A stretch of DNA of 64,000 nt, from positions 31,981,840-32,045,839 of the forward strand of contig NC_041007.1 in assembly GCF_004193775.1 (NCBI RefSeq), in the 5' to 3' direction. Position numbers and translations under genes: made by a program. Source of the stretch: Glycine soja (lineage: Eukaryota > Streptophyta > Magnoliopsida > Fabales > Fabaceae). Below are positions 10,854 through 22,562 of the stretch, in pieces. The number at the start of each line of letters is the position of its first letter. The first letter of the stretch is position 1. A model generated the notes under the pieces. It was not told where the DNA came from and ran no database searches. It saw only the letters and a list, made by a program, of their open reading frames with translations.

Positions 10854-11958
10854 TGATCGAGGCCGTACCCGAATCAAATAAACATGAAAATGCAGTAACT
10901 AGGAAGTGATCCTAGGTCGTTTTCCAACGAGCAGTGACAAACCAAATGTTCATAATATACTTGCAGTAACAGTAACGATTGGGGGGGGGGGTTGTTTGTT
11001 TTGTGATTAAAGAGCAGAACAAGTAAACTGGAATACGAAACAACTAATGTTAAAAACGGGTTGTTTCCTCTGAGTCAGAAGCCATTCTCTTATCCTGGGT
11101 TATGGAGAATTCGTCCCTGACAGTCAACCACTTAATCCAACCCTATTTCAATTTACTAAGCGAAAATCAACTTAGGGTTTTCAATACGTGATTAGGCACC
11201 ACATACACCAGTTAGCCCTTCGTCCATTAAGCATGAACGCAAGTTAGGCTTAGAGGCAATTAATCGAACACGAAGCGTGCACTGATTAATATTCACGAAT
11301 TTGGGATAACTGGTGAAGGGAAAACTGCCAGGAAACCACATTACAAGCGAAACCTCAAAGAGAGTTGGGCTTCGTCCTCAAAAGGAAACAACACCAGAAA
11401 ATCTAGCCTTTCATGGATTCAAACAGAAAACGCAAATGAAACATGAAGCAGAAACGTAAATGAAAGTAGAAGAAGAAGCAAGAACGAAATTGTAATTAGA
11501 AGCAGAAAATGTAAAATTGCATTACGTGAACAGTAGCATCAAAGCAGGAAACGTAAAACCCTAAAACAAAAGCTCTGAATAATGAATAGCATAACATAAT
11601 GCCTTGCACGAATCCCAAGGCTGCTATTTAAAAAGAGTCACTCAAAGTCACTGGGCCTTATTACAATACTCTGGCCCAAAACGCAATAAACACTGAACAA
11701 CATAAAATAAAATTGCGAAATTTCCTAATTAGAAATTAACTAAGGTAAGCGCTGCTTTATTTGCCATCTTCAAGTCCACAACCAAAATCTGGATTAAGCC
11801 CAATGTTTCATTAATTCCTGAAAAAAGGATTAAAAACATCAAATTAGCTAAATGGGCCCAAATAATAAAACTGCCTAATTAATTGACAATTAAGACCAAT
11901 CAGTAATTAAAATGGTGCAAAAAGGGTTTAGAAAATAGAAGAAAATGATGGCACATCA
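10854..11958 (-). mobile_element. 3' LTR of C1
   Basis: 1105 bp, TGATCGAGGCC to GGCACATCA on the plus strand, preceded on the minus strand by the polypurine tract. It lacks a short AACAGAAACGTAAATG-type repeat unit that the 5' LTR and C0 keep. It contains a run of 11 G at 10981-10991. Confidence 0.93.
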
Positions 11959-11972
11959 AAACCCCCCATACT
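11959..11972 (-). other. Polypurine tract of C1
   Basis: On the minus strand AAGTATGGGGGGTT ends directly at the LTR start TGATGTGCC. Two further G-runs with the same AAGTATGGGG or GAGTGTGGGG lead-in lie upstream, at 13324-13340 and 12726-12740. Confidence 0.8.
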
Positions 11973-12561
11973 TAGCCTTTTGCACTCCTGGGCAAAATGA
12001 AACAAAGAACAAAAGCCAAGGATATCAAAGAGAGACAAACAAAAACATTCACACATTTCTCAATGAACATCAAGGAATGAAAGTAATGGGTAACATCTAA
12101 CATAAGGAGATCTGAAAAGTCAAGACATTCATGAAAATCATCCAAGCAACCCAATCATGGCAAAATAGTTAATCAGCTCAAGAATGAAAAGTGATAAAGC
12201 CTCACAAGATATACACTCTATCTCTCAAGTGTCTAGGCTACTATTTACCCTCAAAGCACCCAAGAAAACAAACACCACATAAACTTGGCAAGATTCTAAA
12301 ATTGACAATCAACCCATAAACACAAGCACATGAGGATCAAAAGGTATTTTAAGGTTGTAATGGGGCCAAGGACAAGGTATGGAAAAATATGGAATAAGTG
12401 GCTAAATCCCAAAGGAATAGAGGAGCAATGGGGAATAAGTGCATAATAAGAAAAAATAAGAAAATAAAAAGAAGTAAAGATAAAATTTAAACATAAAGAG
12501 TAGAACCAAGAGTCTCATCATTCTTTTGCCATTTAAGATCTTATTCACTCAACTTTATTGC

Positions 12562-12592
<31 letters not shown>

Positions 12593-13461
12593 ACTCTATA
12601 TCCTTTGAGAAACAACATTTCATTCAGCATGTCCAACATTTAACCAATATACAATGTACATCAAGTATGGCCCAAAATACATCATGAAGTATAGCCAACA
12701 AAACAAGTTATCCAATGAAACAAAACCCCCCCCCCCCCACACTCATTCCCAAAACAATTCCAAAACTCCAAAATTCCTTAAGGATATGGTGATATCATGG
12801 TTTTTCACTTAAGGCTTGTAGTGAGCTTCAAAACAAGGAAAGGGAAACAAGGCTCAAAAGGGCTATCAAAGGAATTAATTCAAGGTAAGTCCATTTGGCT
12901 AGAAGCTTATAAGAACAAAATTGCCTCAATCATTTCCAAATATGCATGTGAATTAGGACGCATCAACAAGAATCAAGCCAAGGCTATTGTGCAAGCAATC
13001 AATGGGGCAAAACACACCAAATCATTATGATGATGGATGGCTCAAATTCTCACAAAGGTAAACTCATCACTTTCAAAACTATCATGACATGTAGAGAAGA
13101 ATCAAGGATTTCAAGTCACAAAATGTCAAGAACTTTTATTTTCAAAACAATTACCCATTTCTTGAACATATCCTATAATTCAAAGAAAAACATGCAAAGT
13201 CGTACATGCACACAAAATTGACCCAAAATATTAAACTAAAAATCTGACGAAACTAACAACATTAACAAATTAACACAACTAACAAATTAACAAAACCAAC
13301 AAAACTAGCAAAACCAAAGAACACCCCCCCCCCCATACTTAAACAACACATTGTCCTCAATGTAGCACAATTAAAAGATTAAAAACAATTAAATCATCAA
13401 ATAGAATCGGACAAGTGTAATAAAAGCAAAGAAGGAGATAGGAAAAGAAAAACTCCCTAAG
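11973..13461 (-). other. Non-coding region between integrase and 3' LTR of C1
   Basis: No ORF above about 80 codons and none with retroviral features. This is where Athila elements with env would carry it. Two long C-runs on the plus strand (13 C near 12726 and 11 C near 13324) are polypurine-like on the coding strand. The region is clearly conserved in C2 (29823-31329), including a stretch near 12800-13020 / 30640-30880. That conservation at DNA level without a shared frame suggests a cis-acting or transcript role, or simple common descent. Confidence 0.65.
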
Positions 13462-14034
13462 TCATGGTGGAGGAAGAGTAGGGTGGAGTAAGGAAGTCTC
13501 TTCCACCACTACGTCCACTAAAGAAGGGTTCGTGAGGAATGGCTTAAGTCGATGTCCGTTGACCTTGAAGCTCTTGTTTGTGGAGTCGCTTTTGATCTCA
13601 ACTGTACCATAAGGAAAAACATTAGTAACAACAAAAGGACCAATCCACTTAGACCTCAACTTACCACTTATGAGTCCAAGCCTAGAATTATACAATAACA
13701 CTTTTTGCCCAACCACGAAGTCTTTTTTAACTATCATGCTATCATGGAACTTCTTGGTCTTTTCTTTGTAGAACTTGGCATTCTCGTAGGCTTCTAGGCG
13801 GATTTCATCTAACTCACTCAGTTGCAACTTTCTTTCCTCACCAACTTGATCCATAGAGAAGTTGCAAGTCTTCACTGCCCAGTAAGCTTTGTGCTCAATT
13901 TCCACTGGAAGATGACATGCCTTTCCAAAGACAACCCGATAAGGAGACATTCCTATGGGTGCTTTGTAGGTAGTCCGATGTGCCCAGAGAGCATCATCAA
14001 GCCTGGTACTCCAATCTTTCCTGCTTGGCTGCAC
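13462..14034 (-). pseudogene. C1 integrase C-terminal part
   Basis: About 190 codons in the same frame as the catalytic part, after the TGA at 14062-14064. It contains the LWAHRT and [11 protein letters not shown] segments typical of Ty3 integrases, then a basic, SH3-like C-terminal region ending in WIGPFVV and a VNGHRLK segment. This region binds DNA in integrases generally. It is open to its natural stop at 13462. C2 has the same part but lacks 21 residues after VEIE. Confidence 0.85.
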
Positions 14035-14061
14035 AATCTTCTCTAAAATTCGCTTGATTTC

Positions 14062-14652
14062 TCAGTTAGAAATTTCTGCCTGTCCATTGGTCTGGGGGTG
14101 GTATGGTGTGGATACCCTGTGTACCACCCCGTACTTTTTAAGCAGGGCATGCATTGTCCTGTTGCAAAAATGGGTTCCTTGATCACTAACAATTTCTTTA
14201 GGTACTCCAAACCTGCAAAACAGATTAGACCTGACAAAGTCTGCGACAACTTTAGCATCATTAGTTCTAGTGGGCTTGGCTTCCACCCATTTTGAAACAT
14301 AGTCAACTGCAAGGAGAATGTAAACATAACCAAAAGAGACAGGAAAAGGGCCCATGAAATCTATACCCCAGACATCAAACACCTCACAGAATAGCATAGG
14401 TTGCTGAGGCATTTGTTGTCGCCATGTAAGTGTATTTCCTGCTCTCTGACACTGCTCACAAGTGCTGCAGATCTTCCACGCATCTTTAAAGATGATGGGC
14501 CAATAAAAACCACAATCAAGCACTTTGCGAGCTGTCCTTTGAACACCCAGATGACCTCCCAGTGCGGAAGAATGACAGAACTGTAGGACTGAGTCAGTCT
14601 CATGATCTGGAATGCACCGTCTAATGACCTGATCACTGCACAATTTCCACAA
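14062..14652 (-). pseudogene. C1 integrase zinc-binding and catalytic core
   Basis: Follows a TAG at 14665-14667 in the same frame and ends at a TGA at 14062. HHCC zinc region: HSSALGGH (residues 27-34 of this piece) and CSTCEQC (62-68). The DD35E triad is present: Asp98 (GIDFMG), Asp157 (SDQGTHF) and Glu193 (NGQAE), with exactly 35 residues between the last two. It catalyses insertion of the DNA copy into the genome when the polyprotein is intact. The two flanking stops make this copy unable to supply a full integrase without readthrough. Confidence 0.9.
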
Positions 14653-14664
14653 GTAGGGGTCATC

Positions 14665-15537
14665 CTAAATAAAATGCTTAGCATCACTTTTAATTTTATC
14701 TTTTTGGGCCTTAGATGCTAAGGGAGGAAAAACAGAAGCAACTAAATAATTGACAATATTAGCAAACCAGGGAGTAGAAAGAGAGTCAGAAATACTATAC
14801 AGTATATACGAATGATCATCCGGGAAATCATCCCGAATAGGTGAATCTGCATCAGATACACGTTCGATCCGACTCAAATGATCAGCAACTAGATTTTGTG
14901 CTCCGCTCCTATCACAGATCTCCAAGTCAAACTCTCGGAGCCAGAGCATCCATCGGATCAACCTAGGCTTAGAATCAGCCTTCTTCAACAAGTACTTTAA
15001 AGCTGCATGGTCAGTATAAACAATAATGCGGGTACCAAGCAAATAAGATCGAAATTTTTCAAGAGCAAAAACTATGGCTAGAAGCTCCTTCTCAGTAGTA
15101 GTATAATTCGCTTGGGCAGCATCTAAAGTCCTAGAAGCATAGTATATCACCCTGGGCAATTTATCAATTTTTTGAGCAAGGACAGCCCCCAATGCATAAT
15201 TTGATGCATCACACATAAGCTCAAAAGGGGCTGTCCAGTCGGGTGCCTGGATGATGGGGGTGGTAGTCAGCGCTCTTTTGAGGCAATCAAAAGCCTCTTT
15301 GCATCTGTCATTAAAGTCAAACTCCACCTCCTTTTGCAACAAGTTGGACAATGGAAGGGCTACTTTGCTAAAATCCCTTATAAAGCGCCTGTAGAATCCT
15401 GCATGACCAAGAAAAGATCGCACCTCTCGCACACAAGAGGGGTAAGGCAATTGTGAAATAACAGAAATTTTTGCCGGATCTACTTCAATACCCTTATTGG
15501 AAATAATGTGGCCTAAAACTATACCTTGCTCAACCAT
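14665..15537 (-). pseudogene. C1 RT connection and RNase H
   Basis: Begins in the RT thumb ([17 protein letters not shown]), then the [15 protein letters not shown] connection, then RNase H with the [35 protein letters not shown] and [11 protein letters not shown] segments, ending with the LVADHLSR motif. RNase H removes the RNA strand during reverse transcription. The piece is bounded by a TGA at 15580-15582 and a TAG at 14665-14667. The initial methionine is not the true start; the frame simply reopens after the stop. Confidence 0.88.
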
Positions 15538-15579
15538 AAAATGACATTTTTCAAAATTTAGAACAAGGTTAGTTTCAAT

Positions 15580-16137
15580 TCATCTATTCAAAACTTTTTC
15601 CAAACTATTCAAACAACCATCAATAGAGGATCCATATACAGTGAAATCATCCATAAACACCTCTATGCAATTTTCTAAAAAATCACTAAAAATACTAATC
15701 ATGCACCGCTGGAAGGTACCAGGGGCATTGCACAGGCCGAAAGGCATCCTCCTATAGGCAGAAGTGCCGAAGGGGCAGGTGAATGTGGTCTTTTCCTGAT
15801 CCTCAGGAGCAATAGTAATTTGCATATAACCAGAAAAACCATCAAGGAAACAGTAGTGGGATTTACCTGCCAGGCGTTCAAGCATTTGGTCAATGAATGG
15901 CAGGGGAAAATGGTCCTTTTTGGTAACCTGGTTCAGCCTCCTATAGTCAATGCAGACTCTCCAACTGTTCTGCACCCGAGTAGGAATTAGCTCCTCCTTC
16001 TCATTTTTTATCACTGTGAGGCCGGTCTTCTTCGGGACTACCTGGACGGGACTCACCCATTGGCTGTCGGAGATAGGATAAATGATTCCAGCTTGTAAAA
16101 GCTTGGTTATCTCCTTCTTCACTACATCAAGAATCAC
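15580..16137 (-). pseudogene. C1 reverse transcriptase palm/fingers
   Basis: 185 codons with the classic Ty3 RT order: WRVCIDYRRLNQ, HFPLPFIDQMLERLAG, FLDGFSGYMQI, FTCPFGTSAYRRMPFGLCNAP, and the catalytic FMDDF at residues 161-165. The second and third catalytic aspartates are therefore present. A TAG at 16153-16155 separates it from the protease piece and a TGA at 15580 ends it. FLDGFSGY has Gly where C2 has Val, a likely decay change. Confidence 0.9.
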
Positions 16138-16152
16138 CGGGTTGAGTCTTCT

Positions 16153-18144
16153 CTATGGCTGTCTTACTGGTTTAGCTCCATCCTCTAAATTTATTCGATG
16201 CATACATGTGGATGGGCTAATACCAGGAATGTCCGCCAGGGTCCAGCCTATAGCCTTCTTATGCTTCTTGAGAACTGACAACAACTTCTCCTCTTGCTCA
16301 TCAGCAAGGGAGGCAGATATAATCACTGGAAAACTCTTGCTATCATCCAAGTAAGCGTATTTTAAATTTGATGGCAGAGGCTTCAATTCTGGTGTGGTCG
16401 GCTGGACAGTGGTAGAAGGAGATGGTTTCTCAACCTTTACCTCATAAAGAAAGTCAGAGGTATGTGTACTTCCTGAAACATGGTTAGTTCTATCTGACTC
16501 TATAAAATCAATCTCGAGAGGTAAAACACCACCACCAGACATGCAATCAATATCACTCTCAGATTCACTCTCAGCATCAAATTCAGACATATGATCAAGT
16601 ACAATTTCAGACTCAATGCATGAAGAGTGAGAGGCATGCAGATTAGAATAAAGATCAGTCATGTATTCATCAACAACATGGTCAATTATTTCAGCACGAA
16701 ATACAGAAAGATCTTCAGATGGGTATTTCATAGCATCCAGAATATTAAAATGAATAGTTATGTCACCAAATTCCATAGACAGTGTGCCTGCATAAACATC
16801 TATCTTAGTTCTAGCAATTTTCATAAAGGGTCTGCCTAGAATGATGGGAACTGATCCTTGAGAAAATCCATCTTCCATATTCAAGATATAAAAATCAACA
16901 GGGAAAATCAGTTCACCAACTCTAACTAAGACATCTTCTATGAAACCAACAGGATAGGCAACACTTCTATTAGCTAAATGAATTACCACATCAGTTGACT
17001 GCAAGGGACCTAGAGATAGAGAATTAAAAATCGACAGAGGCATAACACTAACAGAGGCTCCTAAATCTAGCATGGCATTCTCAAACTTACTATTCCCTAT
17101 AATACAAGGTATGCTGAATGTACCTGGATCTTTGCATTTTTCAGGAATTTGAGGAACAGATTTACCAATCAATGCGGAGACATTTCTGCCCATGCTAATT
17201 CGTTCACTTCCTTTAAGCTTCCGCTTATTAGTGCACAACTCTTTCAAGAATTTGGCATATCTTGGAATTTGCTTTATTGCATCCAACAGAGGTATGTTTA
17301 CCTCTACTTTTCTAAATGTTTCCAATATCTCTTTCTCTGCCTCTTCCATTTTTTTGTTGGAAACTGCTCTTGGAGGGAATGGAAGAGGGGGAATGTGCTG
17401 CTTCTGCAAATCAGAATTACCTGTGGAAGAAGATTCACCTGCACAGAAATTGTTAGGTAAATTTTTGTCATCACCTTTTTCTGGGGTAGAGTGAAGTTTG
17501 GCAGGTTCATTTGCAGATGAGGAAGGTGCTACGGGCTGAGGTCCTTGACACTGCTTTCCCGACCTCAATGAAATGGCACTGACATTTTTGGGATTTTGGA
17601 CAGCTTGAGAAGGCAGCTTGTCAGAATTCTGGGACTGTTGTTGGTTCAATTGGGTAGCCAATTGTCCCATCTGATTGGTTAAGCTCTGAATGGAGGCTCT
17701 GGTCTCTTGCTGAAACTGCATGTTCTGCATAGTCATTTGCCTCACAAGTTCTTCGAGGAAAGGTTGTGGAGGGGCCTCTACTGTTGGCTGTTTCTGGGGT
17801 TGTTGCTGTTGTTGGATTGGTGGAGGAATGTATGGTCTGCTTGGGCCAACAGCATTTTGGAAGGAAGGAGCAGGCTGTTGTTGTTGTTGCTGAGGGCTGG
17901 ACCATCTAAGGTTAGGGTGATTCCTCCATCCAGGGTTGTATCTGTTGCTGGAGAGGTCATAATTTTTCTGCTGTGGTTGATTTTGCTGCTGAGGTTGAGG
18001 AGGTCTATTGTAAATATTTGCAGCATAAGCTTCAGGCTCCTCGATTGCTCCAGGTTGTTGCATGGAAGGGCAAAAGTCTGTATGGTGGTCAGTAGAGGAG
18101 CACAAACCACAAACCCTTGCAACAGGTACAGATTTCTGATTCAA
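16153..18144 (-). pseudogene. C1 gag C-terminus, zinc knuckle and aspartic protease
   Basis: 663 codons without a stop. A CCHC knuckle (CGLCSSTDHHTDFC, residues 12-25) is the RNA-binding nucleocapsid. A Gln/Pro-rich low-complexity stretch follows (about 45-175). The retropepsin active site DLGAS is at residues 360-364 (17053-17067), with ILGRPFM downstream at the flap/C-terminal position. The last ~70 residues enter the RT N-terminus (IGWTLADIPGISPSTCMHRI). A TAG at 18151-18153 separates it from gag and a TAG at 16153 from RT. The frame is shared with the rest of pol. Confidence 0.9.
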
Positions 18145-18150
18145 GGCCAG

Positions 18151-19136
18151 CTAGGTTACCAAGTTAACCAATGCATTCAGTTTTCCTTCAAGCTTCTTAG
18201 TCTCTGATGATGCAGCTGAGTTTGTAGCTACCTCATGCACTCCTCTAATGACTATGACATCATTTCTGGCGCTAAACTGCTGAGAGTTGGAAGCCATCTT
18301 CTCAATTAAATTTCTGGCTTCAGCAGGAGTCATGTCTCCAAGGGCTCCACCACTGGCAGCATCTATCATACTTCTCTCCATATTACTGAGTCCTTCATAA
18401 AAATATTGGAGAAGAAGCTGCTCCGAAATCTGATGGTGAGGGCAACTGGCACATAGTTTTTTAAATCGCTCCCAGTACTCATACAGGCTCTCTCCACTGA
18501 GTTGTCTAATACCTGAGATATCTTTCCTGATGGCTGTGGTCCTGGAAACAGGGAAAATTTTTCTAAGAATACTCTCTTAAGGTCATCCCAGCTCGTGATG
18601 GACCTTGGAGCAAGGTAATACAGCCAGTCCTTTGCCACTCCCTCCAGAGAATGAGGAAAAGCCTTCAGAAATATGTGATCCTCTTGGACATCTGGGGGTT
18701 TCATGGTGGAGCAGACAATATGAAATTCCTTCAAATGTTTGTGCGGGTCTTCACCTGCAAGGCCATGAAACTTTGGAAGCAAATGAATCAGCCCAGTTTT
18801 AAGAGCATATGGGACATCCTCATCAGGGTATTGGATGCACAAGCTTTCGTAGGTGAAATCAGGTGCAGCCATTTCCCTTAGAGTCCTCTCACGGGGTGGA
18901 GGTTGTGCCATGTTCTCAGAATGTGCAAAATCAGAATGCTCAGAATCAGAATGCTCAAAATTATAATGCTCCAAATTAGGATGTTCAAAATCACCAATAA
19001 TAGAATGCACAGATTCACCAGTAATGGAATGCTCAGGATGATCAAAAGGTATAAAATGATGCCTAACTAATCTATGAAATGTCCTATCTATCTCAGGGTC
19101 AAAGGGTTGTAAGTCAGATGGATTGCCTCTAGTCAT
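18151..19136 (-). pseudogene. C1 gag N-terminal part, frameshifted
   Basis: Starts at an ATG (MTRGNPSDLQPFDPEIDRT). The frame stays open to about 18520 with the gag core: LREMAAPDFTYESLCIQYP, LLPKFHGLAGEDPHKHLKEF, FPHSLEGVAKDWLYYL and WDDLKRVFLEKF. After WDDLKRVFLEKF the frame shifts (near 18545), and the correct continuation (MERSMIDAASGGALGDMTPAEA) is in another frame, 18381-18151. C2 keeps this join open, so the break is private to C1. Gag forms the particle in which the RNA is reverse transcribed. Confidence 0.85.
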
Positions 19137-19980
19137 ACACTACATTCAGCATGCACAACTAGTTGCCTTGTCATGTAAATAAAGGTGCAGGTTTGAACTA
19201 CAGCTACCCTCAAATGATATCCAAATGACTTGAAATTTTGTGAGCAACCTTATAAAATGATGAGAAGATACCACAAAAAATTTCAGACAAAAATTCAAAG
19301 TCTAACTATGAAAGCTAAAATTGGTGGGTTAAGAAAAATAAGTGAATAAAACTTGAAAAATAAAAAACTTTTGACAGAATCGTTTTTTTTGGATGATGGA
19401 GACCTCAGCCGGCCTATGGCGGGCTGCCACGGCATAGGAAATTTTTTTCTACCCCAAATGCATATATAATAATTGTGATTCTGATAACCGGAGCAAAAGT
19501 TATGGCCGTTTGAAGTTTTGACAAACACAAAATTTGCAAGTTTTTTGGAACTTTCAAATCTGACCAAACTAAAGGCTCTAGCTATTTTTCCCACAAAATA
19601 TGGATTAAAAGAAGTTACCACAAAAAATTTCAGCCAAAAATAACAACCCTAGCTACTAAAACAAAAAATCTCAAATAATTCAGCATGGGTGGTCGCTAAA
19701 ATCAGTCTCTAATTGATTTCTACTACTACTCTGTTTTGCCGCAAGCAAAAGTGGTCGCTAAGTCCGTCGCAAAACACTATTCACAGCAAAACACCCAAGA
19801 CTGAAACAGGGGAAACGCTTAATGGGAAAACTGAAACAGAACACACACTAAACAAAATACCAGGACACTAAACAACACTAACACACATACTAACACAATA
19901 CTAACAATTAAACATAAAACACGAAAGGATTAAACACACAACACTAGCTAGCTATTATGAACCTTTGGACACTGCTCCTC
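19137..19980 (-). other. 5' leader of C1 (between primer site and gag)
   Basis: About 840 bp with no gene. It includes alternating GTCGCTAA/GCAAAA segments near 19690-19790 and A/C-rich tracts. A homologous leader in C2 runs 38023-38686 and is cut short by an inserted LTR pair. It would hold packaging and translation signals, but none is recognisable by eye. Confidence 0.6.
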
Positions 19981-19993
19981 GGCAACGGCGCCA
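19981..19993 (-). other. Primer-binding site of C1 (tRNA-Asp)
   Basis: On the minus strand TGGCGCCGTTGCC lies 4 nt after the 5' LTR end. It complements the 3' end of plant tRNA-Asp, the primer used by Athila/Tat elements. C2 has lost this site. Confidence 0.88.
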
Positions 19994-19997
19994 AATT

Positions 19998-21120
19998 TGA
20001 TCGAGGCCGTACCCGAATTAAATAAACATGAAAATGCAGTAACTAGGAAGTGATCCTAGGTCGTTTCCCAACGAGCAGTGACAAACCAAATGTTCATAAT
20101 ATACTTGCAGTAATAGTAACGATTGGGGGGGGGGGTTTGTTTGTTTTGTGATTAAAGAGCAGAACAAGTAAACTGGAATACGAAACTACTAATGTTAAAA
20201 ACGGGTTGTTTCCTTTGAGTCATAAGCCATTCTCTTATCCTGGGTTATGGAGAATTCATCCCTGACAGTCAACCACTTAATCCAACCCTATTTCAATTTA
20301 CTAAGCGAAAATCAACATAGGGTTTTCAATACGTGATTAGGCACCACATACACCAGTTAGCCCTTCGTCCATTAAGCATGAACGCAAGTTAGGCTCGGAG
20401 GCAATTAATCGAACATGAAGCGTGCACTGATTAATATTCACGAATTTCGGATAACTGGTGAAGGGAAAACTGCCAGGAAACCACATTACAAGCGAAACCT
20501 CAAAGAGAGTTGGGCTTCATCCTCAAAAGGAAACAACACCAGAAAATCTAGCCTTCCATGGATTCAAACAGAAAACGCAAATGAAACATGAAGCAGAAAC
20601 GTAAATGAACAGAAACGTAAATGAAAGTAGAAGAAGAAGCAAGAACGAAATTGTAATTAGAAGCAGAAAACGTAAAATTGCATTACGTGAACAGTAGCAT
20701 CAAAGCAGGAAACGTAAAACCCTAAAACAAAAGCTCTGAATAATGAATAGCATAACAGAATGCCTTGCACGAATCCCAAGGCTGCTATTTAAAAAGAGTC
20801 ACTCAAAGTCACTGGGCGCTATTACAATACTCTGGCCCAAAACGCAATAAACACTGAACAACATAAAATAAAATTGTGAAATTTCCTAATTAGAAATTAA
20901 CTAAGGTAAGCGCTGCTTTATTTGCCCTCTTCAAGTCCACAACCAAAATCCGGATTAAGCCCAATGTTTCATTAATTCCTGAAAAAAAAGATTAAAAACA
21001 TCAAATTAGCTAAATGGGCCCAAATAATAAAACTGCCTAATTAATTGACAATTAAGACCAATCAGTAATTAAAATGGTGCAAAAAGGGTTTAGAAAATAG
21101 AAGAAAATGATGGCACATCA
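19998..21120 (-). mobile_element. 5' LTR of C1
   Basis: 1123 bp, same ends as the 3' LTR. It is flanked outside by GTCAC and inside by the primer-binding site. It contains a run of 11 G (20125-20135 on the plus strand). Confidence 0.93.
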
Positions 21121-21125
21121 GTCAC

Positions 21126-21958
21126 ATCTTAGACCTCACTCTCTTAGGAGAGAAAAGGAAAGAAAGCCTCAAGAGGCTAACATTAACCTCCCATACTTCC
21201 ATGGTTCGACCATGTAAAGGCTTACTTAGATTAGGAAATAAGGGTAGAGCAACAACTTAAAAGAAGGTCTACTTCAAAATCTTATGGCTCTCACTCTTAT
21301 CCAAAGAAAGACCAAGGTCTTGGCATCTTAGAGGCAGCTCCTTCTAAGCCCAAAGATGATAAGGGGAAGGAAATTGAAAAGCAACCCCCTAAGGTTAGTA
21401 TGCAAGAGAAGACTAGCTCTATAAAGTGCTTTAAATGTCTTGGAAGAGGACACATTACTTCTCAATGTCCCACCAAGAAAACCATCATTATGAGGGGCCA
21501 AGACATGTGTAGTAGCCAAGACGAGGCTACTACTTCACCTTTCTCTAGTGAAAGTAAAGAAGCAACAGGGGAAGAATCCAATGAGGAAATCTACCCCCAA
21601 GAAGAAGGACAACCATTAATGGTTAAGGAGGAGTGTAAAGAGGTAAGTGTCTCCTCCAAGAGGTTAGCTAAGAAGGAAAGTCATTTTGCAATAAAGATAA
21701 ACATTAAAGAAACTTCCTCTCTTAGACAACCTCCACATTTTCTCCTTTGTCAAAAGATACTTGTTAGCACTGCCACACCTCTTGGGCTTGAGGTTATTCC
21801 TCAAGTAAAGGAGTTGTTGGATGAGGGTTTGGTTCGTAAGAGCTTAAATCATTGTGCTTTGTTGGTGCCCAAAATAGGTATTATGAGGCACCAAATCCCT
21901 ATGATAAATCGTATGATGAATGTCTTGAGTGGTGCAATCCTCTTTTGTAAAATCACTT
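21126..21958 (+). pseudogene. B1 gag/RT fusion with CCHC knuckle
   Basis: Resumes the gag cut by C1. The open part from 21400 encodes CFKCLGRGHITSQC (Cys10, Cys13, His18, Cys23), then an acidic Ser/Glu-rich stretch. It then runs directly into an RT start (LLDEGLVRKSLN, LLVPKIG). Protease and the first RT blocks expected between them are missing. The homologous ORF in B2 (43240-43935) has the same fusion. In B1 the frame runs into LTR A3 at 21959. It might still act as an RNA-binding protein but cannot be an enzyme. Confidence 0.75.
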
Positions 21959-22562
21959 TGCCGCAACCTACCCTTCGATAGGGGTGCAAAAAGGCCATAT
22001 GATTAGACAAAAGGGTTTGTCTCCAAGGGAGAAAACGAGTAGAGTTGCCACCAACATTTATTAGAGGAAAACGCAAGAAAAACCAAAAATACGATGGTTT
22101 GCGGATTTTGAAAATAAGGGTTCGGGAGTTATTTACACACGGGGAAGGTATTAGCACCCCACAAAACCGTTACAAGGGATGACAACCTTTAATTGAGTAT
22201 GCAAATCATGACTTCAAAATTGTGTATTTTCTCTTTTCATATATTTTTTTTAATTTTTTTCCCTTTTTATGTTTTTTACTTTTTCAGGTCGACAATGGTG
22301 TTTCCCTTGCTCCTACGTATGCTCAGGTGCGATGAGGAAATCAGACCTACGTAGTTCTTTAAAAGCAAGAAAGTTATGCGGAGTGTTGATTTTAGACTTT
22401 TAAATGGTTCATTTTAACTGATAAAAGTAAAAAAAGACCATTAAGGCGTTGAACCTTTGAACGGATTCAAGCGATTTTTATGGATAAAAGCTTGATTATG
22501 AGTTGATTTTAACTTTGGTTTCACTTGGTTATTTTCCAACTCATTAAAAGAGAACTTGCAAA

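Larger units (their letters stand above)
10854..21120 (-). mobile_element. C1: full-length Athila-like Ty3 retrotransposon, no env
   Basis: Two LTRs (10854-11958 and 19998-21120), a primer-binding site for tRNA-Asp next to the 5' LTR, gag-pro-RT-RNase H-IN in one order, a polypurine tract, and a perfect GTCAC target duplication (10849-10853, 21121-21125). About 1.5 kb between integrase and the 3' LTR holds no env-like frame. This matches envelope-less Athila-lineage families known in soybean (Diaspora is one I recall); the name is not proven here. Over the first ~270 bp the LTRs differ by roughly 2-3 % by eye, so the insertion is fairly young, yet pol has five in-frame stops. Confidence 0.93.

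Noticed and set aside
11972..12154. 60-codon minus ORF, similar to one at 29779-30027 in C2, as an env relic
   Set aside because: Too short, with no signal peptide or fusion-type features; similarity reflects DNA homology of the 3' region.
19981..19993. tRNA gene fragment
   Set aside because: It is only the 13-nt primer-binding site. No tRNA or rRNA gene was recognised anywhere in the window.
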